A program made the position numbers and the translations under genes. Positions 1-6,664 of a stretch of 10,105 nt of DNA are shown piece after piece (within the stretch, counting starts at the first letter, position 1; each line of letters begins with the position of its first letter). Below the pieces are notes generated by a model. That model was not told the DNA's origin, made no database searches, and was given only the letters and a program-made list of their open reading frames with translations. The DNA is taken from contig JAUYTF010000357.1 of NCBI GenBank assembly GCA_030695285.1, forward strand, positions 1 to 10,105, written 5' to 3'. The DNA is from Eubacteriales bacterium. Lineage in GTDB: Bacteria > Bacillota > Clostridia > Christensenellales > CAG-138.

Positions 1-892
1 CAAACTGCTCATCGGTGGCATATTTTTTCAGCAATCGGTCAGCTGGCGTTTTGTTGATGATGTTTGGCGCGATGAACTTCTCTTCCACCGGGTTTTCGCA
101 ATAGCCCAGCGTGAAGATATACCGCTTGCTCTCGCCGGGTGCGAGCGTCAGGCGGATGTGGTGGCTGCCAATGGGCTGCCAGCCGTGGGCGATGCTGTTC
201 TTGCTCTCGCCTGTAAATACGGCTTCCGGATCGGCAAAGCTGCGGTATGCGCCGCAAAATGCCGTGCGGTCCGTGTCAAACCCGTCTACGGGTGCGTTGA
301 CCGCGAACACAGCGTAGTGATTGCGCCGTTCGCGGTATTCGCTCTTGTGGTAGATGCGGCTGCCTTCCACCTCTACCTCGCCGAGAGAGTAGTTGCGCTG
401 AAAATTGCTCATGTCGTCCAGCGCATTCCAGAGACAGAATTCCACCGCGGAGAAGAGGTCAATCTGCTTTTCGGCATCGGTCTCGTTGGTGAGCGTGACG
501 CGGGTGAGCTCGCAGTTTTCATCCACAGGAACAAAGGTTTCCTGGCTGGCATAAAGTCCGTCTTTCGTGCTCTCGAGTATGGTATAACCAAGCCCGTGGC
601 GGCAGGTATAGCCATCCAGCTCCGCGCGGACGGGCTGCCAGCCGATGTTCCAAACGGAAGAATTGTCCCGAACATAAAAATAGTGTCCGTTGACATCGAG
701 AGGATTCTCGTTGTAGCGATAGCGCGTTAAACGCAACAGTTTTGCGTCTTTATAAAAGCAATAGCCACCGGCGGTGTTGGAAATAAGCCGAAAAAAATCC
801 CGCGAACCAAGGTAGTTGATCCACGGGAGAGGTGTCTTTGGCGTTGCAATCACGTATTCCCGGGCGGTGTCGTTGAAAACCCCGTACTTCAT
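1..892 (-). CDS. cbp: Cellobiose phosphorylase, GH94 family (N-terminal part, cut by window edge)
   Basis: This enzyme class splits cellobiose with inorganic phosphate into glucose 1-phosphate and glucose in the cytoplasm, saving ATP during cellulose use. Reading the minus strand from the ATG at 892 gives 297 uninterrupted codons to the window edge. The protein begins MKYGVFNDTAREYVI and contains TPLPWINYLG, ISNTAGGY, LTRYRYN, CRHGLGYT, EFCLWNALDDMSNFQRN and HKSEYRERR. As I recall them, these follow the N-terminal beta-sandwich of clostridial cellobiose phosphorylases almost block by block. Family members are about 800 residues, so roughly the first third is visible; the catalytic Asp in the (alpha/alpha)6 barrel lies outside the window. 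GGAGGC (899-904) sits 7 nt before the ATG. The gene lies 88 bp downstream of the LacI-family gene on the same strand and has no convincing promoter of its own. Other GH94 specificities (cellodextrin, laminaribiose) are less likely but not excluded. Confidence 0.93.
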   Translation of the reverse strand, partial: MKYGVFNDTAREYVIATPKTPLPWINYLGSRDFFRLISNTAGGYCFYKDAKLLRLTRYRYNENPLDVNGHYFYVRDNSSVWNIGWQPVRAELDGYTCRHGLGYTILESTKDGLYASQETFVPVDENCELTRVTLTNETDAEKQIDLFSAVEFCLWNALDDMSNFQRNYSLGEVEVEGSRIYHKSEYRERRNHYAVFAVNAPVDGFDTDRTAFCGAYRSFADPEAVFTGESKNSIAHGWQPIGSHHIRLTLAPGESKRYIFTLGYCENPVEEKFIAPNIINKTPADRLLKKYATDEQF

Positions 893-980
893 CGATGAGC
901 CTCCGTATTGTATTGAAACATTCAAGTCATCTATTTCGCGCAGCGATGTGTCACAGAGCACCGCTTGCGGGATGATTTTC

Positions 981-2042
981 TCAGTTGCGCGGCTTGCGGC
1001 AGCCGACGCTCTTGCGCTCCTTGAGCTGCAGGGAGAGGGCGACCTTCATCAGCCCCGATTCCTGACTGGTTTGAATCGTGTCGCCGGCTTCGATACGCGT
1101 ATGCAGCAGCTCCACCGAAATTCTGCCGAGTCGTTCCTTGAAGGCGTGCATGGTCGTGATGGGCGGCTCGATCATCTCGCAGATCTGCACGTCGTCAAAC
1201 CCCATGACGGACACATCCTCCGGCACGCGGTATCCGCTCTCCTTGAGTACGCGGATGAACGCGGCTGCCAACATGTCGTTTTCACAAAAAAACGCTTCCG
1301 CCGGTACGTTGCCTGCGCGAAGCCAGGCGAAGATATCTTCCCGCGCTTTGTCGGGTGAGATGTCCACATCGATCACCTGCAGGGGGGTAAGTTCTTCATC
1401 CTTGTGCTCTGTCATGGACAGATGGATGCCCAGCTCGCGATCGTCAAAATTGACGATGCGCTGCTTGGAGCGAAGGTAGCCGATGCTTTTGTGTCCGCAG
1501 CGGATGAGATAGGACACGGCGGATTTCACACCGTAGGTGTTGTCGTTGCCGACGCAGTCCACATAAGCGGAGAAGAGGAAGTTGTCGATGATGACCAGTG
1601 GCACGTTGCCGAGCGTGTAAAACTGCAAAAAAGCGTTTCGCTGGGGCAGGGTGATATCGGTGCCTAGCATAACCACGCCGCACGTATCCGAAAGGATGCG
1701 CTTGACCTGGTCGTCCCAGGGCTGGTCGGCATAAAAATAATGCACGAGGATGCGATAGCCCATCTCCTTTGCCGCAGCTTCCGCGCCGCGCATAACAAAG
1801 GTTGAGAATGTTGTCTGCTCCGCCACGCCGACGCCGACGTAGATCACAAAGCTGACGATGTTCTTTGCCTGGCGTTCACTCTGGCGCGACTTCGGGGTCA
1901 CATAACCAAGCTTCGTCGCCGCAGCGAGCACCTTGGTGCGCGTTTCGGAACTGACGCCTGGCTTTCCGTTAAGTGCCATTGAAACGGCGGCGGTGGATAT
2001 GCCAAGCATGTTGGCAAGGTCTCGAGCGGTTACGTCTGCCAT
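981..2042 (-). CDS. LacI/PurR-family transcriptional regulator
   Basis: A 353-residue sugar-responsive repressor of the LacI family. Residues 4-50 form the DNA-binding domain: the helix-turn-helix spans VTARDLANMLGISTAAVSMA and is followed by the hinge region LNGKPGVSSETR and KLGY. The rest is a periplasmic-binding-protein-like effector domain, with PLVIIDN, an HKSIGYL strand and the typical C-terminal VPEDVSVMGFDD followed by PPITTM. I chose the ATG at 2042 because AAGGA (2050-2054) lies 7 nt upstream and the protein then begins as usual for the family. The in-frame ATG at 2084 would add 14 residues, lacks this site, and falls upstream of the predicted transcription start. The gene is divergent from xylA and directly upstream of the GH94 gene, so cellobiose- and xylose-related targets are inferred. 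The effector sugar cannot be read from the sequence. Confidence 0.93.
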   Translation of the reverse strand: MADVTARDLANMLGISTAAVSMALNGKPGVSSETRTKVLAAATKLGYVTPKSRQSERQAKNIVSFVIYVGVGVAEQTTFSTFVMRGAEAAAKEMGYRILVHYFYADQPWDDQVKRILSDTCGVVMLGTDITLPQRNAFLQFYTLGNVPLVIIDNFLFSAYVDCVGNDNTYGVKSAVSYLIRCGHKSIGYLRSKQRIVNFDDRELGIHLSMTEHKDEELTPLQVIDVDISPDKAREDIFAWLRAGNVPAEAFFCENDMLAAAFIRVLKESGYRVPEDVSVMGFDDVQICEMIEPPITTMHAFKERLGRISVELLHTRIEAGDTIQTSQESGLMKVALSLQLKERKSVGCRKPRN

Positions 2043-2062
2043 GATGTGTTCCTTATTTTGTA

Positions 2063-2074
2063 CTAAATTAATCA
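2063..2074 (+). repeat. 12-bp putative operator repeat, copy 1 (lacI side)
   Basis: CTAAATTAATCA occurs here and again, identically, at 2191-2202. This copy overlaps the predicted transcription start of the LacI-family gene, 21-32 bp upstream of its ATG. An exact 12-bp repeat at both start sites of a divergent regulator/target pair suggests regulator binding and autoregulation. The sequence is AT-rich and not itself a clear palindrome, so the assignment is inferred. Confidence 0.45.
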
Positions 2075-2075
2075 T

Positions 2076-2104
2076 ATTATACAAGATTTAAGTTAAGAAG
2101 TAAA
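2076..2104 (-). promoter_or_regulatory. Predicted sigma-A promoter of the LacI-family gene
   Basis: On the minus strand, TATAAT (2081 to 2076) is preceded after 17 bp by TTTACT (2104 to 2099), a 4/6 match to TTGACA. The predicted start, about 7 nt after the -10 box, falls at about 2069, inside the 12-mer repeat described separately. The leader to the ATG at 2042 would be about 27 nt. Confidence 0.6.
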
Positions 2105-2153
2105 GTTATTTATGTAGAATTCGTGTTTTTATCGTGCGGGCGTACATTGTATC

Positions 2154-2181
2154 TTGACAAAAAGATAGAATCTAGTATTAT
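2154..2181 (+). promoter_or_regulatory. Predicted sigma-A promoter of xylA
   Basis: A perfect TTGACA (2154-2159) is followed after 16 bp by TATTAT (2176-2181, 5/6 match to TATAAT). The predicted start is near 2188, giving a leader of about 90 nt to the xylA ATG. This is the strongest-looking promoter in the divergent region. Confidence 0.72.
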
Positions 2182-2190
2182 AGAATTAAG

Positions 2191-2217
2191 CTAAATTAAT
2201 CACAGTTCTGAACTTAG
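2191..2217 (+). promoter_or_regulatory. Putative operator region at the xylA transcription start
   Basis: The second exact copy of CTAAATTAATCA lies at 2191-2202, just downstream of the predicted xylA start. Its first seven bases pair with AACTTAG at 2211-2217 as an imperfect inverted repeat (6/7) with a 13-bp spacer. Within this, AGTTCTGAACT (2204-2214) is a perfect 11-bp palindrome. A third, reversed copy of the core, AATTTAG, is at 2229-2235. A repressor bound here would block xylA transcription. The likely binder is the adjacent LacI-family protein, but this is inferred from position only. Confidence 0.45.
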
Positions 2218-2277
2218 ATACCTTTAAAAATTTAGTTAATGAATCACGAACGATGTGTACGAAAGGATACAAACACA

Positions 2278-3594
2278 ATGTCTGAACTCTTCACTGATAT
2301 CCCCAAAATTCGCTACGAAGGCCCCGCAAGCAAGAACGCGCTTGCTTTCAAGTTTTACGATGCAGACCGCATCGTGCACGGTAAGCCCATGCGCGAGCAT
2401 CTCCCGTTTGCCATGGCATGGTGGCACAACCTCTGCAACGCCGGCAAAGATATGTTTGGCGATCCGACCGCGGACAAGTCTTTTGGCGCGGAAAAAAACA
2501 CCATGGCGCACGCGAAAGCAAAGGTGGACGCCGGCTTTGAGTTCATGCTAAAGACCGGCATACGCTACTTCTGCTTCCACGATATAGACCTCGTACCCGA
2601 AGCGGACGACATCAACGAAACCAACCGCCGTCTCGACGAAATCACGGACTACATGCTCGAAAAGATGAAAACCAGGGACATCGCTTGCCTCTGGGGCACG
2701 GCGAATATGTTTGGCAACCCGCGCTTTATGAACGGCGCTGCCAGCTCCAACTCCGCCGAGGTGTTTTGCTTTGCAGCGGCGCAGGTGAAAAAGGCGCTTG
2801 AGCTCACCGTCAAACTCGGCGGTCGCGGCTATGTGTTCTGGGGCGGCCGTGAGGGGTATGAAACGCTGCTCAACACCGACATGAAGTTTGAGCAGGACAA
2901 CATCGCGCGCCTCATGCGCATGGCGGTCAACTACGGACGCAGCATCGGCTTCAAGGGAGACTTCTATATCGAGCCAAAACCCAAAGAGCCCATGAAGCAC
3001 CAGTATGACTACGACGCGGCGACCGCAATCGGGTTCCTCCGCGCCAACGGACTGGATCAGGATTTCAAACTCAACATTGAGGCCAACCACGCCACGCTTG
3101 CGGGGCACAGCTTCCAGCACGATCTGCGCGTGAGCCGCATCAACGGCATGCTCGGTAGCATCGATGCCAATCAGGGCGATCTGCTGCTCGGCTGGGATAC
3201 AGACGAGTTCCCCTTCGACGTCTACGAGGCGACGATGTGTATGTATGAAGTGCTTCAATCCGACGGACTGACAGGCGGCTTTAACTTTGACGCCAAGTCC
3301 CGCCGCGCCAGTTATACCTATGAAGACATGTTTGAATCGTTCATCCTCGGTATGGATACCTTCGCGCTGGGTCTCATCAAAGCTGCGGCGCTGATCGAGG
3401 ACGGTCGCATCGATGCGTTTGTTCAGGAGCGCTATGCAAGCTACAAAGACGGCATCGGCGCACGCATCGCAAAAGGCGAAGCGACGCTGGAAGAATGCGC
3501 GACAAGAGCGATGGCGGCAAAAGCCCCCGCGCTTCCCGGCAGCGGCAAGCAGGAATATCTGGAGAGCGTCGTCAACAGCGTGCTCTTTGGTTGA
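2278..3594 (+). CDS. xylA: Xylose isomerase (class II)
   Basis: Converts D-xylose to D-xylulose in the cytoplasm, the first step of the isomerase pathway. The 438-residue product has the usual class II length and TIM-barrel motifs. His101 and Asp104 are in CFHDID, and [16 protein letters not shown] and LLWGTAN-like LWGTANMF are present. Metal ligands follow the family numbering almost exactly: Glu232 in EPKPKEP, Glu268 and His271 in [13 protein letters not shown], Asp296 in SIDANQGD, and Asp338 in NFDAK. I placed the start at the ATG at 2278, preceded by AAAGGA (2262-2267) at 10 nt. A longer form from the ATG at 2239 would add 13 residues absent from the family. It is divergent from the LacI-family gene, has a strong promoter and putative operators upstream, and is followed by xylB after 62 bp containing a hairpin. 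Confidence 0.98.
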   Translation: MSELFTDIPKIRYEGPASKNALAFKFYDADRIVHGKPMREHLPFAMAWWHNLCNAGKDMFGDPTADKSFGAEKNTMAHAKAKVDAGFEFMLKTGIRYFCFHDIDLVPEADDINETNRRLDEITDYMLEKMKTRDIACLWGTANMFGNPRFMNGAASSNSAEVFCFAAAQVKKALELTVKLGGRGYVFWGGREGYETLLNTDMKFEQDNIARLMRMAVNYGRSIGFKGDFYIEPKPKEPMKHQYDYDAATAIGFLRANGLDQDFKLNIEANHATLAGHSFQHDLRVSRINGMLGSIDANQGDLLLGWDTDEFPFDVYEATMCMYEVLQSDGLTGGFNFDAKSRRASYTYEDMFESFILGMDTFALGLIKAAALIEDGRIDAFVQERYASYKDGIGARIAKGEATLEECATRAMAAKAPALPGSGKQEYLESVVNSVLFG

Positions 3595-3614
3595 TTCGGG
3601 TTTTCAAAATATAA

Positions 3615-3642
3615 GGGCGGCAGCACTGCCGCCCCCATTTTT
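3615..3642 (+). terminator. Terminator-like hairpin between xylA and xylB
   Basis: GGGCGGCAG (3615-3623) pairs perfectly with CTGCCGCCC (3626-3634). In practice this is an 8-bp GC-rich stem with a GCAC loop. It is followed by CC, A and five T (3638-3642). It lies 20 nt after the xylA stop and just before the xylB ribosome binding site. Full termination here would silence xylB, so it probably acts as a partial terminator or as a 3' stabiliser that gives more xylA than xylB transcript. Confidence 0.65.
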
Positions 3643-3656
3643 CATGAGGTGAAAGC

Positions 3657-5132
3657 ATGTATTACATCGGCATCGATCTTGGCACATCCGCGCTCAAAAC
3701 CCTGCTCATGGATAGCGAGGGCGCGGTGCTGAACATCGCCTCCCGCGAATACCCGCTGGAGTTTCCGCATCCCGGTTGGTCCCAGCAAAAGCCGGAAGAC
3801 TGGCAACAGGCGGTCTTTGCGTGCATCCCCGAGCTCACGCGCGACATCGACCGCTCGAAGATAGCCGGCATCGGCGTCGGCGGGCAGATGCACGGGTTGG
3901 TCGTGCTGGATGAATCTGACGCAATCATCCGCCCCGCGATTCTCTGGAACGACGGGCGCACGGCGAAAGAAACCGACTACCTCAACAACAAAATCGGCAA
4001 GGACAAGCTCTCCGAATGGACGGGCAACATCGCCTTTGCCGGGTTCACCGCGCCAAAGCTGCTCTGGATGCGCAACAACGAGCCGGAGAACTTCAAAAAG
4101 ATCGCCAAGATCATGCTGCCGAAGGATTACATCGCGTATCTGCTCACCGGCGTACACAGCACAGACTTTTCCGATGCCTCCGGCATGCTGCTGCTCGATG
4201 TGAAAAACCGCCGCTGGTCGCAGCCGATGCTGGATATCTGCGGCATTTCCGAAACGCAGATGCCGAAGCTCTTTGAGAGCTACGATGTGGTCGGTACGCT
4301 CACGCCTGCGGTTGCAAAAGCGCTGGGGTTGCCGGAATCGGTCAAGGTCTGCGCGGGCGCGGGTGACAACGCAGCCGCCGCGGTCGGAACCGGAACGGTT
4401 GGCGAGGGCAGGTGCAACATCTCCATCGGCACCTCCGGGACGGTGTTCATCTCTAACTGCGCGTTTAGCGTGGACAGCCACAACGCGCTGCATGCCTTTG
4501 CGCACTCAGACGGCAACTATCATCTGATGGGCTGCATGCTCTCCGCGGGCTCCTGCAGCAAATGGTGGATGGAAGACATCCTCGAGAGCAAGGATTACAA
4601 GGGGCTGGAAGCGCCGATTACGGACGACAAGCTTGGCGTAAATCACGTGTTCTTCCTGCCGTATCTGATGGGCGAGCGCTCTCCGCACAACGACCCCGCC
4701 GCGCGCGGCACGTTTATCGGCATGACGATGGATACCAGCCGTGCGGATATGACGCAGGCGGTGCTGGAGGGTGTGGCGTTTGCGATTCGCGATTCGGTCG
4801 AGGTAGCAAAAGCGCTCGGCATCCAGATTGACCGCAGCAAGATGTGCGGCGGGGGAGCTAAGAGCAGGCTCTGGAAGAAGATGTTCGCCAACATCCTGAA
4901 TCTCGAGATCGACACCATCACATCCGAAGAAGGTCCCGGCCTCGGTGGCGCTATGCTGGCGGCGGTCGCCTGTGGCGAGTACGCCTCCGTCGAGGAGATC
5001 ACCGAGAAGATGGTGCATGTCAACGCGACTGTGAAGCCCGATCCTGAAATCGCCGCGCGCTACGAGGCGCAGTATCAGAAATTCGTGAAGATCTACCCGA
5101 CGGTGAAGGCGCTCTTCCCGCTGATTGGGTAA
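3657..5132 (+). CDS. xylB: Xylulokinase (FGGY family)
   Basis: Phosphorylates D-xylulose with ATP to D-xylulose 5-phosphate, which enters the pentose phosphate pathway. The 491-residue length is normal for the family. The N-terminal actin-like domain has the phosphate-binding GIDLGTSALKTLL (residues 5-17), then GGQMHGLV and RPAILWNDGRT. The catalytic Asp is most likely Asp237 in GAGDNAAAAVGTG. The C-terminal domain carries SIGTSGTVF, LPYLMGERSPHNDP, ARGTFIGM and the adenine-site segment MCGGGAKSRLWKKM. AGGTGA (3647-3652) stands 4 nt before the ATG, which is close but usable. It lies 62 bp downstream of xylA and is followed by a clear terminator, so xylA-xylB forms one unit. Other FGGY kinases (ribulo-, glycerol-, glucono-) are unlikely given motifs and neighbour. 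Confidence 0.97.
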   Translation: MYYIGIDLGTSALKTLLMDSEGAVLNIASREYPLEFPHPGWSQQKPEDWQQAVFACIPELTRDIDRSKIAGIGVGGQMHGLVVLDESDAIIRPAILWNDGRTAKETDYLNNKIGKDKLSEWTGNIAFAGFTAPKLLWMRNNEPENFKKIAKIMLPKDYIAYLLTGVHSTDFSDASGMLLLDVKNRRWSQPMLDICGISETQMPKLFESYDVVGTLTPAVAKALGLPESVKVCAGAGDNAAAAVGTGTVGEGRCNISIGTSGTVFISNCAFSVDSHNALHAFAHSDGNYHLMGCMLSAGSCSKWWMEDILESKDYKGLEAPITDDKLGVNHVFFLPYLMGERSPHNDPAARGTFIGMTMDTSRADMTQAVLEGVAFAIRDSVEVAKALGIQIDRSKMCGGGAKSRLWKKMFANILNLEIDTITSEEGPGLGGAMLAAVACGEYASVEEITEKMVHVNATVKPDPEIAARYEAQYQKFVKIYPTVKALFPLIG

Positions 5133-5148
5133 AACGACGACATACGCG

Positions 5149-5178
5149 AAGCGCTATCCGCACGGGTAGCGCTTTTTT
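5149..5178 (+). terminator. Intrinsic terminator after xylB
   Basis: AAGCGCTATCC (5149-5159) pairs with GGGTAGCGCTT (5164-5174) with one T-G wobble and a GCAC loop, followed by a T-run to 5178. It starts 16 nt after the xylB stop and ends the xylose operon. Confidence 0.85.
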
Positions 5179-5205
5179 GCACACTTGGCGTATCATAACG
5201 ATAAC
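5177..5205 (+). promoter_or_regulatory. Possible promoter of the AraC-family gene
   Basis: TTGCAC (5177-5182) and GATAAC (5200-5205) are separated by 17 bp, each a 4/6 match to consensus. A short palindrome, ATCTT-AC-AAGAT (5214-5225), lies just downstream and could be a regulator site. The match is weak, but this is the only gap between the xylB terminator and the gene. Confidence 0.3.
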
Positions 5206-5250
5206 AGCGCAATATCTTACAAGATTCCAATCGTGCAAACGGGGTATCCT

Positions 5251-6126
5251 ATGGCAATGAAGCAGGCAAGCGGCAAAAAAGGCGAAAAGCGCACGGCGAT
5301 CTACGATCCGGAGCTGATGGTGGAAGCCTATCAGTTTCAAGGCGTGATGCAGGCGTTTCCAAACCATTTTCACGAGCACTATGTGATCGGCTTCATCGAG
5401 CGCGGGCGCAGGAACCTCAAGGTGCGCGGCGGTTGCCACCTGACCGCTCCGGGCGATCTGCTGCTCTTCAACCCCGGCGAAAACCACGCCTGCGAAGCGC
5501 AAGACGGACAACCGCTGGATTACCGCTGCATCAATATTGAGCCGGCGGTGATGGCGAGAGCCGCGCAGGAAATCTTCGGTAACGAGCGCCAGCCGCTTTT
5601 TGCGCAACCCGTCGTGTTCCATTGCGAATTCATCGACGAACTGCGCGAGCTGCACACGATGATCATTCGCGGAGAGCGCGGCGTGCAAAAAGAGGAGCGC
5701 TTCTATTTTGTGCTCGAGCAGCTCCTGCGGGACTATGCGGAGGCGGGCGAGCGAGAGACGATAGCGGAGCGGCGCGCCGAGGTGAAGGCGGTTTGCAGCT
5801 ATCTGGCGGCGCACGCAAGCGAACCGGTTTCGCTGGACACGCTCGGCGAAATTGCGGGTTTGAGCAAATACCACCTGCTGCGCGCGTTCACCAAAGAGAC
5901 AGGCATCACCCCTTATAGCTATCTGGAGACAATCCGCATTGACCGCGCAAAGACGCTGCTTCGGCAGGGCATCGTGCCCGCGGAGGCCGCGCTCTGTGCC
6001 GGCTTTTCGGATCAAAGCCATTTTACCAACGCATTCAAGCGCTTCATCGGCCTCACGCCCGGACAATATCGCCGCGTGTTTGCCGAAAACCGCTTAGAGG
6101 ATCAGGAAGAACGGGAACACATATGA
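5251..6126 (+). CDS. AraC-family transcriptional regulator with cupin sensor domain
   Basis: Predicted ligand-responsive activator of 291 residues. The N-terminal half is an AraC-type cupin sensing domain: HFHEHYVIGFIERG, the glycine-rich turn APGDLLLFNPGENHAC and DYRCINI. The C-terminal ~100 residues form two helix-turn-helix motifs: SLDTLGEIAGLSKYHLLRAF followed by TPYSYLETIRIDRAKTLL, then AALCAGFSDQSHFTNAFKRF and the family ending GLTPGQYRR. The start is uncertain. ATG 5251 has a weak GGGG (5241-5244) 6 nt upstream; ATG 5257 is also possible; an in-frame TTG at 5185 would add 22 residues but has no ribosome binding site. The stop overlaps the following DUF2000 gene by 4 bp (ATGA), so the two are surely co-transcribed. 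Although next to xylB, it is separated by a terminator, and nothing shows it senses xylose. Confidence 0.92.
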   Translation: MAMKQASGKKGEKRTAIYDPELMVEAYQFQGVMQAFPNHFHEHYVIGFIERGRRNLKVRGGCHLTAPGDLLLFNPGENHACEAQDGQPLDYRCINIEPAVMARAAQEIFGNERQPLFAQPVVFHCEFIDELRELHTMIIRGERGVQKEERFYFVLEQLLRDYAEAGERETIAERRAEVKAVCSYLAAHASEPVSLDTLGEIAGLSKYHLLRAFTKETGITPYSYLETIRIDRAKTLLRQGIVPAEAALCAGFSDQSHFTNAFKRFIGLTPGQYRRVFAENRLEDQEEREHI

Positions 6127-6548
6127 ACCAATCGGAACAAAAATGCGTCATCATCATCGACAACGCCCTGCCGCTGGGGCTGATTGCCAACACCGCCGCT
6201 ATCCTTGGCACTACATTGGGCGCAACTCTGCCGCAAATGGTCGGGTGGGATGTCTGCGACGCATCGGGCAACACGCATCGCGGCATCAACACCGTGCCGA
6301 CTACAGTTTTACAAGCGGGGGAGGAACTGCTAAAAACCCTGCGTGCCCGCCTGTATGAGCCGGAGTTTGCCGACCTTTTGGCGGTGGATTTTTCGGATAT
6401 TGCGCAGCGAATCCACATTTACGACGACTATGTGAAAGAGGCCGAGGGGACGCCGACGGACGCGTTCCAATACTTTGGCCTCGCGCTGTATGGAGACAAG
6501 AAAAAGGTCAACCGCCTCACGGGCATGCTGCCACTACTCAGGGCATAG
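6123..6548 (+). CDS. DUF2000 family protein
   Basis: A 141-residue soluble protein of unknown function. I recognise the DUF2000 pattern: an opening strand KCVIIIDNALPLGLIANTAA, the ILGTTLGATLP helix region, GWDVCDASGNTHRGINTVP, a central VDFSD, and the ending YFGLALYGDKKKVNRLTG before PLLR. The family is thought to have a peptidyl-tRNA-hydrolase-II-like fold, but no activity is established that I know of. No signal peptide or membrane segment is visible. The ATG lies in the ATGA overlap with the AraC-family gene, indicating translational coupling. As I recall, AraC-type regulators next to DUF2000 genes occur elsewhere, which would suggest a functional pair. No obvious terminator follows immediately; the hairpin at 6622-6647 may serve. 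Confidence 0.85.
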   Translation: MNQSEQKCVIIIDNALPLGLIANTAAILGTTLGATLPQMVGWDVCDASGNTHRGINTVPTTVLQAGEELLKTLRARLYEPEFADLLAVDFSDIAQRIHIYDDYVKEAEGTPTDAFQYFGLALYGDKKKVNRLTGMLPLLRA

Positions 6549-6560
6549 GCGCTGTTTTAC

Positions 6561-6589
6561 GTGCCATGCGCGCTGAACTATGATATAAT
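6561..6589 (+). promoter_or_regulatory. Predicted extended -10 promoter of murI
   Basis: A perfect TATAAT (6584-6589) is preceded by TGA, giving the extended -10 form TGnTATAAT. GTGCCA (6561-6566, 4/6 match to TTGACA) lies 17 bp upstream. The predicted start near 6596 gives a leader of about 69 nt that contains a terminator-like hairpin. Confidence 0.65.
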
Positions 6590-6621
6590 TAATGGTGCGA
6601 TTTTCCGACTCTATTCAGAAT

Positions 6622-6647
6622 GGGCAGGCCGCGCTTGTCCGTTTTTT
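6622..6647 (+). terminator. Terminator-like hairpin in the murI leader
   Basis: GGGCAGGC (6622-6629) pairs with GCTTGTCC (6633-6640) through six Watson-Crick and two G-U pairs around a CGC loop. G and six T (6642-6647) follow. It lies downstream of the predicted murI promoter and 17 bp before the murI ATG. It can end transcripts of the AraC-DUF2000 pair, and it may also attenuate murI. Confidence 0.6.
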
Positions 6648-6664
6648 ATGCTTGAGGTGAAGCA

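Noticed and set aside
158..730. Plus-strand 190-codon open frame
   Set aside because: It is antisense to the GH94 gene, whose minus-strand frame is uninterrupted and matches the family closely. The plus-strand product has no recognisable motif.
2043..2084. Longer start of the LacI-family gene at the ATG at 2084
   Set aside because: The added 14 residues precede the normal family start, the AAGGA site fits the ATG at 2042, and the predicted transcription start lies downstream of 2084.
2548..3258. Minus-strand 236-codon open frame inside xylA
   Set aside because: xylA is certain in the other strand with all active-site residues; the antisense frame is a by-product of GC-rich codon use.
3642..4505. 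Minus-strand 287-codon open frame opposite xylB
   Set aside because: Antisense to a complete xylulokinase and Arg/Ala/His-rich, like a shadow frame; no family motif.
5020..6066. Minus-strand 348-codon open frame opposite the AraC-family gene
   Set aside because: Long, but antisense to a clearly recognisable regulator with intact cupin and helix-turn-helix domains; it also runs into the end of xylB.
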